DNA from: Fen-1247 sp041691775
Lineage (GTDB): Bacteria; Gemmatimonadota; Gemmatimonadetes; Gemmatimonadales; Gemmatimonadaceae
NCBI GenBank assembly: GCA_041691775.1
Contig: JBEPUB010000001.1
Location: forward strand, 62,001-126,000
Reading direction: 5' to 3'
Length of the DNA stretch: 64,000 nucleotides
The notes beneath the pieces were generated by a model, which did not search any database, had not been told where the DNA came from, and saw only the letters and a program-made list of their open reading frames with translations. Shown in pieces: positions 34,320 through 43,085 of the stretch; position 1 is the first letter of the stretch; the number at the start of each line of letters is the position of its first letter. The translations under genes were made by a program, and so were the position numbers.

Positions 34320-35912
34320 ATGAAACGTGAAATCCTCATAAACGCGGCTGCGCGCGAAACGCGCATCGCGATTCTGGAGGACGACCGGCTCGTAGAGCTT
34401 TTGGTCGACCGTCCAGACACACGCCGAATGATCGGTGACATCTATGTTGGGAAGGTAGAAGCAGTCCTTCCCGGCATCCAGGCAGCCTTCGTTAACATCG
34501 GTACCGAGAAGAGCGCCTTCCTCCACGCGTCCGACGTCCTTGCTGATGACTCGGATGACGACTCCGATCCCGACGATCACGAAGACGATGACGTCGAGCC
34601 GCCTGCTAGCAATGCTAGCAATGGCGGGAATGGCGGGAATGGCGGCCATGGCCGGCGCGGAAAGGTCCCGCCCATACAGGATACGTTGAAGCGTGGCCAG
34701 GACATTCTGGTGCAGGTGACCAAGGAGCCGATCTCGACCAAGGGTCCGCGGGTCACTGCGCAGATTTCGCTGGCGGGCAGGTTCCTGGTTTACATCCCGG
34801 ATGGTGGCACCAAGGTGGGTGTCAGCCGGAAGATCGGTCAGGGCGCCGAGCGTCAGCGGTTGAAGGAGATGGTCCGCGGGTTCCTTCCGGAGAAGTCGGG
34901 CGGAGTTATCGTCCGCACTGTGAGCGAAGACGTGACGCCCGACATGTTGAAGCGCGAGCTCGAATCGCTCATCGCTCAGTGGCGCCGGATCAAGAAGAAG
35001 ACGCGCTTCGTGCGTGCGCCCGCCGTTATCCATCGTGAAACGGGGCTCACGCGCGGACTGGTGCGCGACCTGTTCAGCGCCAAGGTGGATTCGCTCACCG
35101 TCGATTCCAAGCAGGTCTTCAACGAGATAGTTGATTACCTGGAGGACATCGCACCGGACCTGATTCCGCGAGTGAAATTGCATGCGGAGGAGCCGCCGCT
35201 CTTCGACAAGTTCGAGATCGAGTCGGAGATCCGCGACATCTTCAAGCGTCGCTGCGATCTGCCGTCTGGTGGTTATCTCATAATCGAGCCCACGGAAGCT
35301 CTGGTTTCCATCGACGTCAATTCTGGCCGATACACGGGGAAGAAGGATCCCGAGCAGACGGTCTTGCGTACCAACATGGAAGCGGCTGCGGAGGTTGCGC
35401 GGCAGTTGCGGCTGCGTGACGTGGGCGGGATCATCGTCACGGACTTCATCGACATGGAGACCAAGTCCAACCGCGACAAGGTGCTGCAGGAGATCCGGAA
35501 CCATCTCTCACGTGATCGTGCGCGCACCAAAGCATTCGCTGTGAGCGACCTTGGCCTGGTCGAAATGACGCGCCAGCGGGTTCGACAGAGCCACTACCAG
35601 AGCATGACTGAAGCATGTCCGACATGCCACGGAAGTGGGCGAGTCTTCACGCCGGAGACCATAGTTCGGCGGATGGAGCGCTCCGTTCGTCGGATGGTGC
35701 TCGAGGGGCGTCGCGACAACCTGCTGGTGAAGCTACATCCAGAGGTCGCGATGTATGTGCTGGAGCAGGAGCGGGATTTGGTTCAGAAGCTCCAGAAGTC
35801 GGCTACATTTTCGCTGGAAGTGCGTGATGATCCTTTACTTAGACCAGACGAGTTCAAGTTGGTTGTGAAGTCTCAGGGACGCGACGTGACGCAGCAGTAC
35901 GCCGTAGTATAA
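34320..35912 (+). CDS. rng: ribonuclease G/E family
   Basis: 530-residue endoribonuclease for rRNA and mRNA processing. S1 domain at the N-terminus (MIGDIYVGKVEAVLPGIQAAFVNIG, parts IGDIYVGKV and AAFVNIG), catalytic aspartates in VSIDVNSG and VTDFIDME, and the zinc-link CPTCHGSGR. Length fits RNase G rather than RNase E, which has a long scaffold tail. An acidic then Asn/Gly-rich insertion interrupts the S1 domain at residues 75-115. It precedes rplU-rpmA, the standard order in many bacteria. Confidence 0.94.
   Translation: MKREILINAAARETRIAILEDDRLVELLVDRPDTRRMIGDIYVGKVEAVLPGIQAAFVNIGTEKSAFLHASDVLADDSDDDSDPDDHEDDDVEPPASNASNGGNGGNGGHGRRGKVPPIQDTLKRGQDILVQVTKEPISTKGPRVTAQISLAGRFLVYIPDGGTKVGVSRKIGQGAERQRLKEMVRGFLPEKSGGVIVRTVSEDVTPDMLKRELESLIAQWRRIKKKTRFVRAPAVIHRETGLTRGLVRDLFSAKVDSLTVDSKQVFNEIVDYLEDIAPDLIPRVKLHAEEPPLFDKFEIESEIRDIFKRRCDLPSGGYLIIEPTEALVSIDVNSGRYTGKKDPEQTVLRTNMEAAAEVARQLRLRDVGGIIVTDFIDMETKSNRDKVLQEIRNHLSRDRARTKAFAVSDLGLVEMTRQRVRQSHYQSMTEACPTCHGSGRVFTPETIVRRMERSVRRMVLEGRRDNLLVKLHPEVAMYVLEQERDLVQKLQKSATFSLEVRDDPLLRPDEFKLVVKSQGRDVTQQYAVV
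34605..34649 (+). repeat. 9-base coding minisatellite in the RNase G/E S1 domain
   Basis: Five in-frame 9-base units: GCTAGCAAT twice, GGCGGGAAT twice, then GGCGGCCAT. They encode ASN, ASN, GGN, GGN, GGH. They sit directly after a run of aspartates in an insertion between strands of the S1 domain. Confidence 0.85.
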
Positions 35913-35954
35913 ACGTGGTCAAGTCCCCCACTACCGCCGCACCAGCCCCGTCGC

Positions 35955-35960
35955 TATAAT
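35955..35960 (+). promoter_or_regulatory. -10 element ahead of rplU
   Basis: Perfect TATAAT, 32 bases before the rplU ATG, in the 79-base gap after the RNase gene. No good -35 hexamer is seen 17 bases upstream (TACCGC), so promoter strength is uncertain. It would let rplU-rpmA be transcribed independently of the RNase gene. Confidence 0.45.
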
Positions 35961-35991
35961 TCGAGGCTGCACCAAAACCAATCGATTTTTC

Positions 35992-36309
35992 ATGCCATAC
36001 GCAATTATCCGAACCGGCGGCAAGCAGTTCCGCGTCGAGCCCGGTCAGACATATCGAATCCCAACGCTCGTCGGCGATGCCGGAGCTTCGGTCACGTTCT
36101 CTGACGTGCTCCTGGGCAGCGATGGGAACAAGACCCACGTCGGCGTGCCGGCCCTCAAGGGTGCATCTGTCGCCGCTGAGATCGTCAAGCATGGCCGCGG
36201 TGAGAAAATCATCGTGTTCAAGCAGAAGCGCCGCAAGAACTACGCTCGCAAGCAGGGACATCGTCAGGGCTTCACAGAGATCAAGATCGGCGACATTACA
36301 CTCGCCTGA
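35992..36309 (+). CDS. rplU: 50S ribosomal protein L21
   Basis: 105-residue L21, binds 23S rRNA in the large subunit. Family marks: MPYAIIRTGGKQFRVEPG, VTFSDVLLGSDG, KIIVFKQKRRKNYARKQGHRQ (part KRRKNYARKQGHRQ) and FTEIKI. Normal length; usual partner rpmA follows 13 bases later. Confidence 0.97.
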   Translation: MPYAIIRTGGKQFRVEPGQTYRIPTLVGDAGASVTFSDVLLGSDGNKTHVGVPALKGASVAAEIVKHGRGEKIIVFKQKRRKNYARKQGHRQGFTEIKIGDITLA

Positions 36310-36322
36310 GGCTTAAGAAAAC

Positions 36323-36601
36323 ATGGCACATAAAAAGGGCGTCGGCTCCACTCGTAATGGTCGCGACAGCAATGCGCAGTTCCGCGGTGTCAAGAAGTTC
36401 GGCGGCGAGCGCGTTGTCGCGGGTAACATCATTGTCCGCCAGTGCGGCACCAAGTGGCACCCAGGCCGTAACGTCGGCCTCGGTTCCGATTACACGATTT
36501 ACGCCTTGATCGACGGCTTCGTGAAGTTCGAGCACAAGAGCAAGACGCGCTTCAAGATCAGCGTGTACCCAGCTCCACCAGCCGAAGCCGCCACGGCTTG
36601 A
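36323..36601 (+). CDS. rpmA: 50S ribosomal protein L27
   Basis: 92-residue L27, whose N-terminus reaches the peptidyl-transferase centre. Family marks: MAHKKGVGSTRNGRDSN, KKFGGERVVAGNIIVRQCGT (parts FGGERVVAGNI and IVRQCGT), HPGRNVGLGSDYTIYAL. It begins MAHKKG with no cleavable Firmicutes-type N-terminal extension. Followed by a strong terminator. Confidence 0.97.
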   Translation: MAHKKGVGSTRNGRDSNAQFRGVKKFGGERVVAGNIIVRQCGTKWHPGRNVGLGSDYTIYALIDGFVKFEHKSKTRFKISVYPAPPAEAATA

Positions 36602-36620
36602 TTGCACTGTTCGTGACAAG

Positions 36621-36650
36621 AAAAGGCCCCCTGATCGGGGGCCTTTTCTG
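36621..36650. terminator. bidirectional intrinsic terminator after rpmA
   Basis: Perfect 11-base stem AAAAGGCCCCC / GGGGGCCTTTT (36621-36631 and 36637-36647) around a 5-base loop. The stem ends in T-rich sequence on the plus strand and, because the other arm begins AAAA, also on the minus strand. It lies between rpmA and the convergent M20 peptidase gene and can serve both. Confidence 0.9.
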
Positions 36651-36673
36651 TTTCACATACCGATGCGGTGCGT

Positions 36674-38242
36674 TCAGTGCCAGCCGACCGTACCGAGCCG
36701 GCCAAAGATCTCGGCGTATAGCTCGATTCCGTCCCACAGGTTCTGGATTCGCAGATTCTCGTTCGCGGCGTGCTGGTTGTCGTCGTAGTTCGCGATTGGC
36801 ACAATGATTACCGGCACGTGAAGTGTCTGCGTGAACACGTAACTTGGGGCACTCGCACCCATCGTCGGCAACACAATCGGTGCGCGACCGGCGCTGTCAC
36901 TAGCTACGCGTATCACGGCGCGACCGGCCGATGACGTCATAGCGACACGATCTGCTGGATAGCCGCCGCTATCCCATTGCACCCGCGCGACACGCGCATG
37001 CGCGAGCCGTATCGCCAACGTCACGCTATCGCCCGTGACGAAGTAGCCCTGGCGACGTATGTGTGCGTTCACGAGGTCGCGGACGCGCGCCGGAGTCTCG
37101 TTAGGTACGAGGCGAAAATCGAATGACGCATGAGCCTCCGTCGATATCACGTTTGCTGCGTGCTCGCCGACGCTACCGAAGCTCAATCCGCGAAGGTTGA
37201 GCGCAGGCGCCATCAAGCGCTCTGCCAGGGGCGCATTGTCAGCCTCGGTTCGCGCCAGGCCAAATGAGTGACGCAGCATTGAGTCTATGGGCGGCACGGC
37301 CCTGATTGCCGCACGCTCGGCGGCCGCGATCGGGGCAACGTCCCTATAGAAGCCCGCGATTTTGATGTGGCCGTCGTCATCGCGCATGCTTGCGATGAGG
37401 TTGGAAAGCATCACCCCGGCGTTGGGCGCCCAGTTTCCGTAATGGCCGCTATGCAGCGCGCTCGTCGGTCCAAAAAGAGTCAGCTCCATGCTCGTCGTGC
37501 CGCGCACACCGAAGAGCAGCTGTTGCTTACCACTCTGATGCTCCGGCCCATCGCAGAGCAACAACAGGTCTGCCGATAGAAGGCTCTTGTACTTCTCGAG
37601 GATTTTGAGCAGATGAGTAGATCCGGCCTCCTCTTCTCCTTCGAACAGAAACTTGACGTTGATAGACGGCGTCTTTCCGCCGGCATGAATCGCATCGAGC
37701 GCTGCAAGCATCGCGATTATGCTCGCCTTGTCGTCTCCCGCGGAGCGCGCGTACAGGCGCGCGTCAGCGCCAAGCGCTGTGGTTCCGTTTGTGGGCAACG
37801 GGATTGGCTTGCCACCATTGGCCAGCGACGCACTGCGCAGTGTTGGCGACCACGGCGGCGTCGCCCACTGAGACTCCGTCACGGGTTGACCGTCGTAATG
37901 TGCGTAAAGGATCACGGTGCGTTTCGCACCAGCGGTGTTCAGCTCTCCGAAAACCGCGGGAGACGCATCAGGAAACTCCAGCAGCCGCGCAGTGACTCCG
38001 CGCTTCTTCAGCATGGTCAAGAGCAGATCCGCATTGCGGCGGATGTCGGCTCGGTCCGAGGCTACGTTCGGAATGGAGAGAAGATCGGAAAACTGTTGCA
38101 GGATTGCCGTCTCATTCGCAGCCGCGTAGCGTCGCGCCTCCGTGCGAAGCGACGCGGCGTCATCCGCGACCCGGACGCTCTGCGCCGAGCAGGGAACAGC
38201 CAAGCAAGACGCGGCGATTAGTAAATATTTCTGAGCCAACAT
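36674..38242 (-). CDS. secreted M20 family metallopeptidase
   Basis: 522 residues with a signal peptide (YLLIAASCLAVPCSAQS), so periplasmic or secreted. M20/CNDP-like dipeptidase with two-zinc ligands in order: His in LYAHYDGQPV, bridging Asp in ARSAGDDKAS, Glu-Glu in LFEGEEEAGS, Asp in LLCDGPEH, and a late His. The dimerisation domain lies between (LFGPTSALHSGHYGNWAPN, part LHSGHYGNW). A peptide scavenging role is likely. It is separated from the upstream amidohydrolase gene by a hairpin. Confidence 0.9.
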   Translation of the reverse strand: MLAQKYLLIAASCLAVPCSAQSVRVADDAASLRTEARRYAAANETAILQQFSDLLSIPNVASDRADIRRNADLLLTMLKKRGVTARLLEFPDASPAVFGELNTAGAKRTVILYAHYDGQPVTESQWATPPWSPTLRSASLANGGKPIPLPTNGTTALGADARLYARSAGDDKASIIAMLAALDAIHAGGKTPSINVKFLFEGEEEAGSTHLLKILEKYKSLLSADLLLLCDGPEHQSGKQQLLFGVRGTTSMELTLFGPTSALHSGHYGNWAPNAGVMLSNLIASMRDDDGHIKIAGFYRDVAPIAAAERAAIRAVPPIDSMLRHSFGLARTEADNAPLAERLMAPALNLRGLSFGSVGEHAANVISTEAHASFDFRLVPNETPARVRDLVNAHIRRQGYFVTGDSVTLAIRLAHARVARVQWDSGGYPADRVAMTSSAGRAVIRVASDSAGRAPIVLPTMGASAPSYVFTQTLHVPVIIVPIANYDDNQHAANENLRIQNLWDGIELYAEIFGRLGTVGWH

Positions 38243-38261
38243 TCGTACTCCTGTGTGTGAA

Positions 38262-38290
38262 GAAGCCGCCCTCTGAACGAAGGCGGCTTC
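38262..38290 (-). terminator. hairpin between amidohydrolase and M20 peptidase genes
   Basis: Nine-base perfect stem GAAGCCGCC / GGCGGCTTC with an 11-base loop, 27 bases downstream of the minus-strand amidohydrolase stop and 20 bases before the M20 start. Only a weak T tract (TTCTTC) follows on the minus strand, so it may attenuate rather than fully terminate. Confidence 0.5.
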
Positions 38291-38317
38291 CAGACATTTA
38301 ATCTCGCCGGCGCGTCG

Positions 38318-39601
38318 CTACGGGTGCGACTCGTAGCGCGGCGGGAGCGTCTTGTATCGCTGAGTCAGCAAGTCCTGACGACTGGGTGACATCACTTCCT
38401 GCCCGTGTATGTAGACATGCTCGACCCGAGTCGAAAACTCGAACGGATCGCCGCTCCACACAACGACATTCGCGTCGCGGCCTGCCTGGAGCGAGCCAAC
38501 ACGGTCTGCCACACCAAACAGTTCGGCAGGTGTCAATGTGACTGCGCGCAGCGCGGCTTCGTGTGTCATGCCGTACGACACCGCATTGCCCGCTTCGTAC
38601 TTGACGTTACGGACGTTGAACAACTCCTCGTCGCCGTCACCATTGTTTCCAATGATAGCGACAGCCACACCAGCCTTGCTGAGGATTCCAACATTCTCCT
38701 GGCGCTGGTTGAGCGTCTCGAAGCTGGTCGGAATGTTGTTCATCGCTCCGGCTATCACAGGAACATGCGCTGCGGCAAGGTCGTTCGCGGCGAGCCATGC
38801 CTCGGCACCACCCACAATGATGATCTTGAGGTTGAACTCCTTCGCGAGCCTTAGAGCTCCCTGAATGTCATCAACGCGATCGGCGTCGATTGCGAGCGGA
38901 AGCTTGCCCTCGACAACTGGTATCATTGCCTCCAGATCGGCGCGCGTTGCGGTCAGGCTGCGAGCGGCCGACCGGTCGTAATCGGCGCGGTGCGTCTGGT
39001 AGAACTTCACATCTTCGAGCAGCGTGCGAAGCTTCCCAATCAGCTCGCCGCGCGCGCCGGTCTGCGCGCCACGCGGGTTGTTGACCTGTGCGACCATCGC
39101 GACCGGCGCGCGGCGGATCATCTGCGCACCAGTTCCATTGATGAGATCCACGATCGCGGCCTGCCCCGCAACGAGGCCGCCCGCTGGCGCGACAACGACT
39201 GTTGTGACGCCTTCATTGCGCGCCGGAGCCCACAGGACCGACTCGGAGTTGAGGCCGTCCCATGAACGAAACGACGCTGCCACTCCGTCGGTACCGCGTG
39301 CGTTCGCATCGCGCGTGGAGGGTTCACCACCGATCTCTACGAGCCCAAGCTGTGTCGACGCGTCGATCAAGCCCGGCGTTACGATCTTGCCGGTTGCATC
39401 AACGCGTTGTGCGTTAGCCGGAACCGCTACGTCGGCACCAACCGCGATGATCTTGCCGTCGCGTATGAGAACTGTACCATTCTGAATCGGTGCACCACTC
39501 ACGGGATACACCGTGCCGCCCGTGATTGCAATGGTCTGTGCATGCGCTGCCGCAGCCGTAAGCAAAGCTGCGCATAGAACGCTAAGAGTTAGTCGCTTCA
39601 T
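38318..39601 (-). CDS. amidohydrolase-fold protein lacking the metal ligands
   Basis: 427 residues, signal peptide MKRLTLSVLCAALLTAAAAHA, periplasmic. The fold is that of imidazolonepropionase-type amidohydrolases (TVLIRDGKIIAVG, IVTPGLID, then late VGSLQAGRDANVVVWSGDP). The metal-binding HxH after PGLIDV is Ser-x-Gln here (DASTQLG), the strand-5 His is Asp (LAIDADRVDD) and the strand-6 His is Gly (VGGAEAW). It is therefore probably catalytically dead or mechanistically different. ATG at 39601 overlaps the stop of the intact paralogue (TAATG), so the two are coupled and may form a hetero-oligomer. Confidence 0.85.
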   Translation of the reverse strand: MKRLTLSVLCAALLTAAAAHAQTIAITGGTVYPVSGAPIQNGTVLIRDGKIIAVGADVAVPANAQRVDATGKIVTPGLIDASTQLGLVEIGGEPSTRDANARGTDGVAASFRSWDGLNSESVLWAPARNEGVTTVVVAPAGGLVAGQAAIVDLINGTGAQMIRRAPVAMVAQVNNPRGAQTGARGELIGKLRTLLEDVKFYQTHRADYDRSAARSLTATRADLEAMIPVVEGKLPLAIDADRVDDIQGALRLAKEFNLKIIIVGGAEAWLAANDLAAAHVPVIAGAMNNIPTSFETLNQRQENVGILSKAGVAVAIIGNNGDGDEELFNVRNVKYEAGNAVSYGMTHEAALRAVTLTPAELFGVADRVGSLQAGRDANVVVWSGDPFEFSTRVEHVYIHGQEVMSPSRQDLLTQRYKTLPPRYESHP

Positions 39602-41052
39602 TAGCGCGCCCCCCCATTCACAAATCCGAGGTCGAAATCCGTGCGCCAATTCTGCGCCGGATCGTCGCGATTGAACAGCATTGAGCCGTCGATCCAGACC
39701 TTCTCCGCCTTCGAATACACACTGAACGGATCACCGCTCCAGAGAACCACATCGGCGTTCTTGCCAGTTTCGAGCGAGCCGATCTTGCTATCGAGATCAA
39801 GTGCCCACGCTGGATTTATCGTCATCCATTTGATGGCCATGTCTTCGGTCACATTGATGCCGGCAGCGCGGCCGGCGTACATCGCCTTAGCCACTTCCTG
39901 ATTGAGACGCTGGGACCCGGACGGATCGTCAGAATGGATCATCGCCCTCACGCCAGCAGCGTCGACGAGTGCGATGTTGGCTCGAATGCCGTCCATCGCT
40001 TCTTCCTTGAATCCACCCCAATCGGCCCACATCGCGGCTCCAGTGCCATTCTCGCGAAGCAAGTCGGCAATCTTGTAGGCTTCGACTGCATGGTGGAATG
40101 CGCGAATCTTGAAGCCGAACTCCTTCGCAACGTCCAGCATCTGCGCCATCTCATCAGCGCGATAGCAGTGCATCTGCGGGAGAATGTCACCGCGCAGAAC
40201 TTCTGCGAGTGTCTCCTGGCCCAGGTCGCGCGTGGGGGGCGGCCCCTTGTGATTCGCATTCCATTCGTCCCACTTGCGACGATACTCGGCAGCCTGAATG
40301 TACGCGGTGCGATAACCGGCGACGTTCCCCATTCGGGTTGACGGTCCACGCGACGAGTAAACGCGCTTGGGATTTTCACCGCAAGCCATCTTCAAGCCGT
40401 ACTTGGCGCCGGGAAACTTCATCCCTTGCACCGTGCGCGTGGGAACGACCTTGAGGATCGCACTACGTCCGCCGAAAAGATTCGCGGAGCCCGGAAGGAT
40501 CTGCACCGTTGTGACGCCACCTGCGAGAATGCGCGGGAATTGTGGATCCTGCGGCCATACCGAATGCTCGGCCCACACGTACGAAGTGTTCGGATTGGTC
40601 GCCTCATTCCCGTCGTTCAGACCGCCTCCGCCGGGCGCCGCGTAAACGCCCAGGTGCGAATGCACGTCAATAATGCCAGGCGTTACGTACTTGCCAGTTC
40701 CGTCGATTACAACCGCATCAGACGGTGCAGTCACTGACGTGCCCACTGCGACGATCTTGCCATCACGTAGGAGGATCGACGCGTTCTGCAGCGTCGGTCC
40801 TGCTGCCGTCATGATGGTCGCGTTGCGGATGAACGTCGTGCGCGACGGGAATGGCGCGTAGGTGCTCGGGAACGGATTCGCGTTGGGCAGTGACAGCGCT
40901 CCCGCGCCGGGTCGGCCGACGCTGTCGCGCGACGGTGACGCAGCAGACGCCGTGGCCACGTTGGACGACGGCGACGGTGCGGTTGTCGGAGCCGGCGTTT
41001 GGGCGCAGGCCGCACCGGCCAGGCAGAGGAGTAAGAGACTAGTGGTTCGCAT
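39601..41052 (-). CDS. secreted amidohydrolase, metal ligands intact
   Basis: 483 residues, signal sequence at the N-terminus (TTSLLLLCLAGAACAQ) followed by a Thr/Ser/Pro-rich linker. Amidohydrolase fold with ligands present: HxH in PGIIDVHSHLG, His in PQMHCYRADE, His in RAFHHAVEAYK and Asp in MIHSDDPSG. Substrate unknown; secreted relatives act on cyclic amides, dipeptides or N-acyl compounds. Its 3' end is coupled to the ligand-less paralogue. It overlaps the upstream gdpD by 14 bases, so the run gdpD, amidohydrolase pair is one transcript. Confidence 0.9.
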   Translation of the reverse strand: MRTTSLLLLCLAGAACAQTPAPTTAPSPSSNVATASAASPSRDSVGRPGAGALSLPNANPFPSTYAPFPSRTTFIRNATIMTAAGPTLQNASILLRDGKIVAVGTSVTAPSDAVVIDGTGKYVTPGIIDVHSHLGVYAAPGGGGLNDGNEATNPNTSYVWAEHSVWPQDPQFPRILAGGVTTVQILPGSANLFGGRSAILKVVPTRTVQGMKFPGAKYGLKMACGENPKRVYSSRGPSTRMGNVAGYRTAYIQAAEYRRKWDEWNANHKGPPPTRDLGQETLAEVLRGDILPQMHCYRADEMAQMLDVAKEFGFKIRAFHHAVEAYKIADLLRENGTGAAMWADWGGFKEEAMDGIRANIALVDAAGVRAMIHSDDPSGSQRLNQEVAKAMYAGRAAGINVTEDMAIKWMTINPAWALDLDSKIGSLETGKNADVVLWSGDPFSVYSKAEKVWIDGSMLFNRDDPAQNWRTDFDLGFVNGGAR

Positions 41053-41740
41053 CCAGAGAAGGGCCTCGATGGTGAGAGCTTGGAACCGACGCCAACGTCG
41101 GGCTTATTGGTAGATCAGTGCAGATGCCAGCAACGCCGAGGTCAGAGAACACGCGCCAATCTGAAGGTGTGTTGGCCGTCCACGCGATGACCCGTCCACC
41201 AGCCGCCGAAACTTGCTCGACGAGAGTGCGATCCACGAACTCATGCCACTGCCAGAGATCCGTCGCCTCGGCCGCCCTCAGTGCATTTACGCTATCGATG
41301 AGCCGGCCGGTCTGAAGAATCCCGGTGCGAAGTTGCGGCAGGATGCGCCTCATGCGCAAGATCACCCGGTGATCGAAGGAGTGAACAGCTGCCTCGGCGC
41401 GGCTCTTCCGGAGCACCTCGGAAACCTCCGGCTCCACGTCATTGTTCTTGAGCTCTACGTAGGCGTAAGCCTTTCCTGCCACGAGGTCGAGCACCGCATC
41501 CAATCGCGGGAGCAACGGGGCTGCGGATTGAAGTGTGTTGTAGAACGTACCTCGTATCGATAGCGCAACCTTGGGTGTTATCACGGATTCGTCGTGGTGA
41601 ACCACGCAAATGCCGTCTGCGGTCACATGAACGTCCAGTTCAACTGCGTGGAAGCCAAGATCCAACGCGCGCTGGAAAGCGTCGAGCGTGTTCTCGGTGA
41701 AGACGTCGTGTACTCCGCGGTGGGCTATGAATTCCGTCAC
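41039..41740 (-). CDS. glycerophosphodiester phosphodiesterase
   Basis: 233 residues from the GTG at 41740. Hydrolyses glycerophosphodiesters to glycerol-3-phosphate. Catalytic and metal residues: FIAHRGVHD..PENT-like ENTLDAF, AVELDVHVTAD, HHDE. The second half follows the GDPD barrel (VELKNND, HSFDHRVILRM, TANTPSDWRVF, GICTDLP). No signal peptide, so probably cytoplasmic (UgpQ-like). Its GTG overlaps the tetR stop (GTGA); an in-frame upstream ATG lies within tetR and was not used. Confidence 0.9.
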   Translation of the reverse strand: MTEFIAHRGVHDVFTENTLDAFQRALDLGFHAVELDVHVTADGICVVHHDESVITPKVALSIRGTFYNTLQSAAPLLPRLDAVLDLVAGKAYAYVELKNNDVEPEVSEVLRKSRAEAAVHSFDHRVILRMRRILPQLRTGILQTGRLIDSVNALRAAEATDLWQWHEFVDRTLVEQVSAAGGRVIAWTANTPSDWRVFSDLGVAGICTDLPISPTLASVPSSHHRGPSLDANH

Positions 41741-42396
41741 GGCGCGGGCGCCGCCTTGGCTCCGCCTGTGAATCCGTGCACGAACAGGTCGTATATCAAC
41801 CTGGATGCGATTCCCACGTTCAACTCGGTATCGGTCACTCCCCACTGGCGGGGACCGCTCATCATCGCGAACAGCATGTCGCCGGCGAACTGCGTCGATA
41901 CCGGCGCGGGATACTCCGCGCGGACGCGGTCGAGGATGTCGCGCAGGACCTTGACGTACTCGTGTCGCTTGAGCCCCACGGCTTCGCGGCGCTCGTCCGA
42001 ACCATCTGGCGCCGTCTCGTGCGACAATACCCGGACGAACGCCGGGTGATCGTTGGAATACGATACGTGGTTCTCGACGAATTGGAGTAGCTGTTCGGTT
42101 GGCGCGGTGACGCGTGAGAGCGCCTGTGCCGCGGAAGCGATCAGCGCATCGATAGTCCGCGATTGAATCTCGTAGAGAAGCGACGACTTGCCGCGGGTGT
42201 AGTAGTAGATGCCGGAGAGACTGATCCCAGAATCATGCGCGATATCGCGCATGCTGGTTCCGCTGTAGCCTCGCGTCGCGAAGGTGGTCGCGGCTGCGGT
42301 GAGTAAGGTCTCGAGTTTCGGTGGTCGCGCTGCGGCTGCGACAGGGGCGGTGGTGGGGATTGCGGCGGCGCTGGTGGGGTTGGTTTCGTCGGGCAT
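41737..42396 (-). CDS. TetR/AcrR family transcriptional regulator
   Basis: 219 residues. After an Ala/Pro-rich N-terminal tail of about 28 residues, the HTH domain is clear: LLTAAATTFATRGYSGTSMRDIAHDSGISLSGIYYYTRGKSSLLYEI (key parts FATRGYSGTSMRDIA and GISLSGIYYY). The C-terminal ligand domain resembles regulators of fatty-acid and acyl-CoA genes. First gene of the gdpD/amidohydrolase run and divergent from the ECF sigma operon; it probably controls its own promoter through the gap. Confidence 0.9.
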   Translation of the reverse strand: MPDETNPTSAAAIPTTAPVAAAARPPKLETLLTAAATTFATRGYSGTSMRDIAHDSGISLSGIYYYTRGKSSLLYEIQSRTIDALIASAAQALSRVTAPTEQLLQFVENHVSYSNDHPAFVRVLSHETAPDGSDERREAVGLKRHEYVKVLRDILDRVRAEYPAPVSTQFAGDMLFAMMSGPRQWGVTDTELNVGIASRLIYDLFVHGFTGGAKAAPAP

Positions 42397-42434
42397 TTTC
42401 AGTACCTCTAGAGACAGGCTAGGTCCAAACCGTC

Positions 42435-42446
42435 GAACGCTTGTTC
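42435..42446. promoter_or_regulatory. possible TetR operator
   Basis: Imperfect palindrome GAACGCTTGTTC in the 128-base gap between tetR and the ECF sigma gene, 39 bases before the tetR ATG. Its GAAC/GTTC arms resemble operators of fatty-acid-type TetR proteins. Support is by eye only. Confidence 0.35.
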
Positions 42447-42524
42447 TAAAAAGCTATCCACGGGACGTAAATCCGTCAACCACTGCCACTTAACATCTGC
42501 GGGTCAATAACGTCTATTTAGCGT

Positions 42525-43085
42525 GTGGAAGTCACTACCCAGCCGGTCACCGACGAGCCATCTGATGTGGAGCTCATCCGCCGATGGCGCAGCGGGGAAG
42601 GGACCGCCGCTACGAGGCTGGTTGGACGGCATGCACCGGGCCTGGCGCGATTCGTGGCCGGGGAGGGTGAGCGAGATAGTGTAGACGAGGTGGTGCAGGA
42701 TACGTTCGTCAGGGCATTTGGGGCGATTGACAGCTTTCGCGGTGACAGTGCCTTCAGGACGTGGCTTTTCACCATTGCTCGACGGCTGATCCTGGATCGG
42801 CGAAGATCGGAGCGACGCAGCAGGGTTGTGGCGACGGTTGAGGAAGGCGATGCGGTAACGACCTTCGATGCGCTCGACACAATGGTAGCGGATGAATCGA
42901 TGGTGCGGGTACGACAGGCGGTGGATGCATTGTCGCAGAAGCAGAGAGAGGTATTCACGCTCCGTTTGGAACAGGGGCTTTCGTATAAAGAGATCGCGGA
43001 GTTGGTTGGCAGCACAGAGGGCGCAGCCCGCGTCCACTACCACAACGCGATGCGCGCTGTAAAGGAGTTTCTCGATGATGAATGA
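42525..43085 (+). CDS. ECF-family RNA polymerase sigma factor
   Basis: 186 residues. Region 2 (DEVVQDTFVRAFGAIDSFRGDSAFRTWLFTIARRLILDRRR, key parts VVQDTFVRAF and FRTWLFTIARRLILD) and region 4 (VDALSQKQREVFTLRLEQGLSYKEIAELVGST, key parts QREVFTLR and SYKEIAEL, then EGAARVHYHNA). GTG start at 42525. It overlaps the anti-sigma gene by 11 bases: the classic sigma/anti-sigma pair. Likely signal is envelope stress, judged from the third gene. Confidence 0.93.
   Translation: MEVTTQPVTDEPSDVELIRRWRSGEGTAATRLVGRHAPGLARFVAGEGERDSVDEVVQDTFVRAFGAIDSFRGDSAFRTWLFTIARRLILDRRRSERRSRVVATVEEGDAVTTFDALDTMVADESMVRVRQAVDALSQKQREVFTLRLEQGLSYKEIAELVGSTEGAARVHYHNAMRAVKEFLDDE

Noticed and set aside
34215..35504. 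429-codon minus-strand frame opposite RNase G/E
   Set aside because: No family features; it mirrors a well-supported plus-strand gene.
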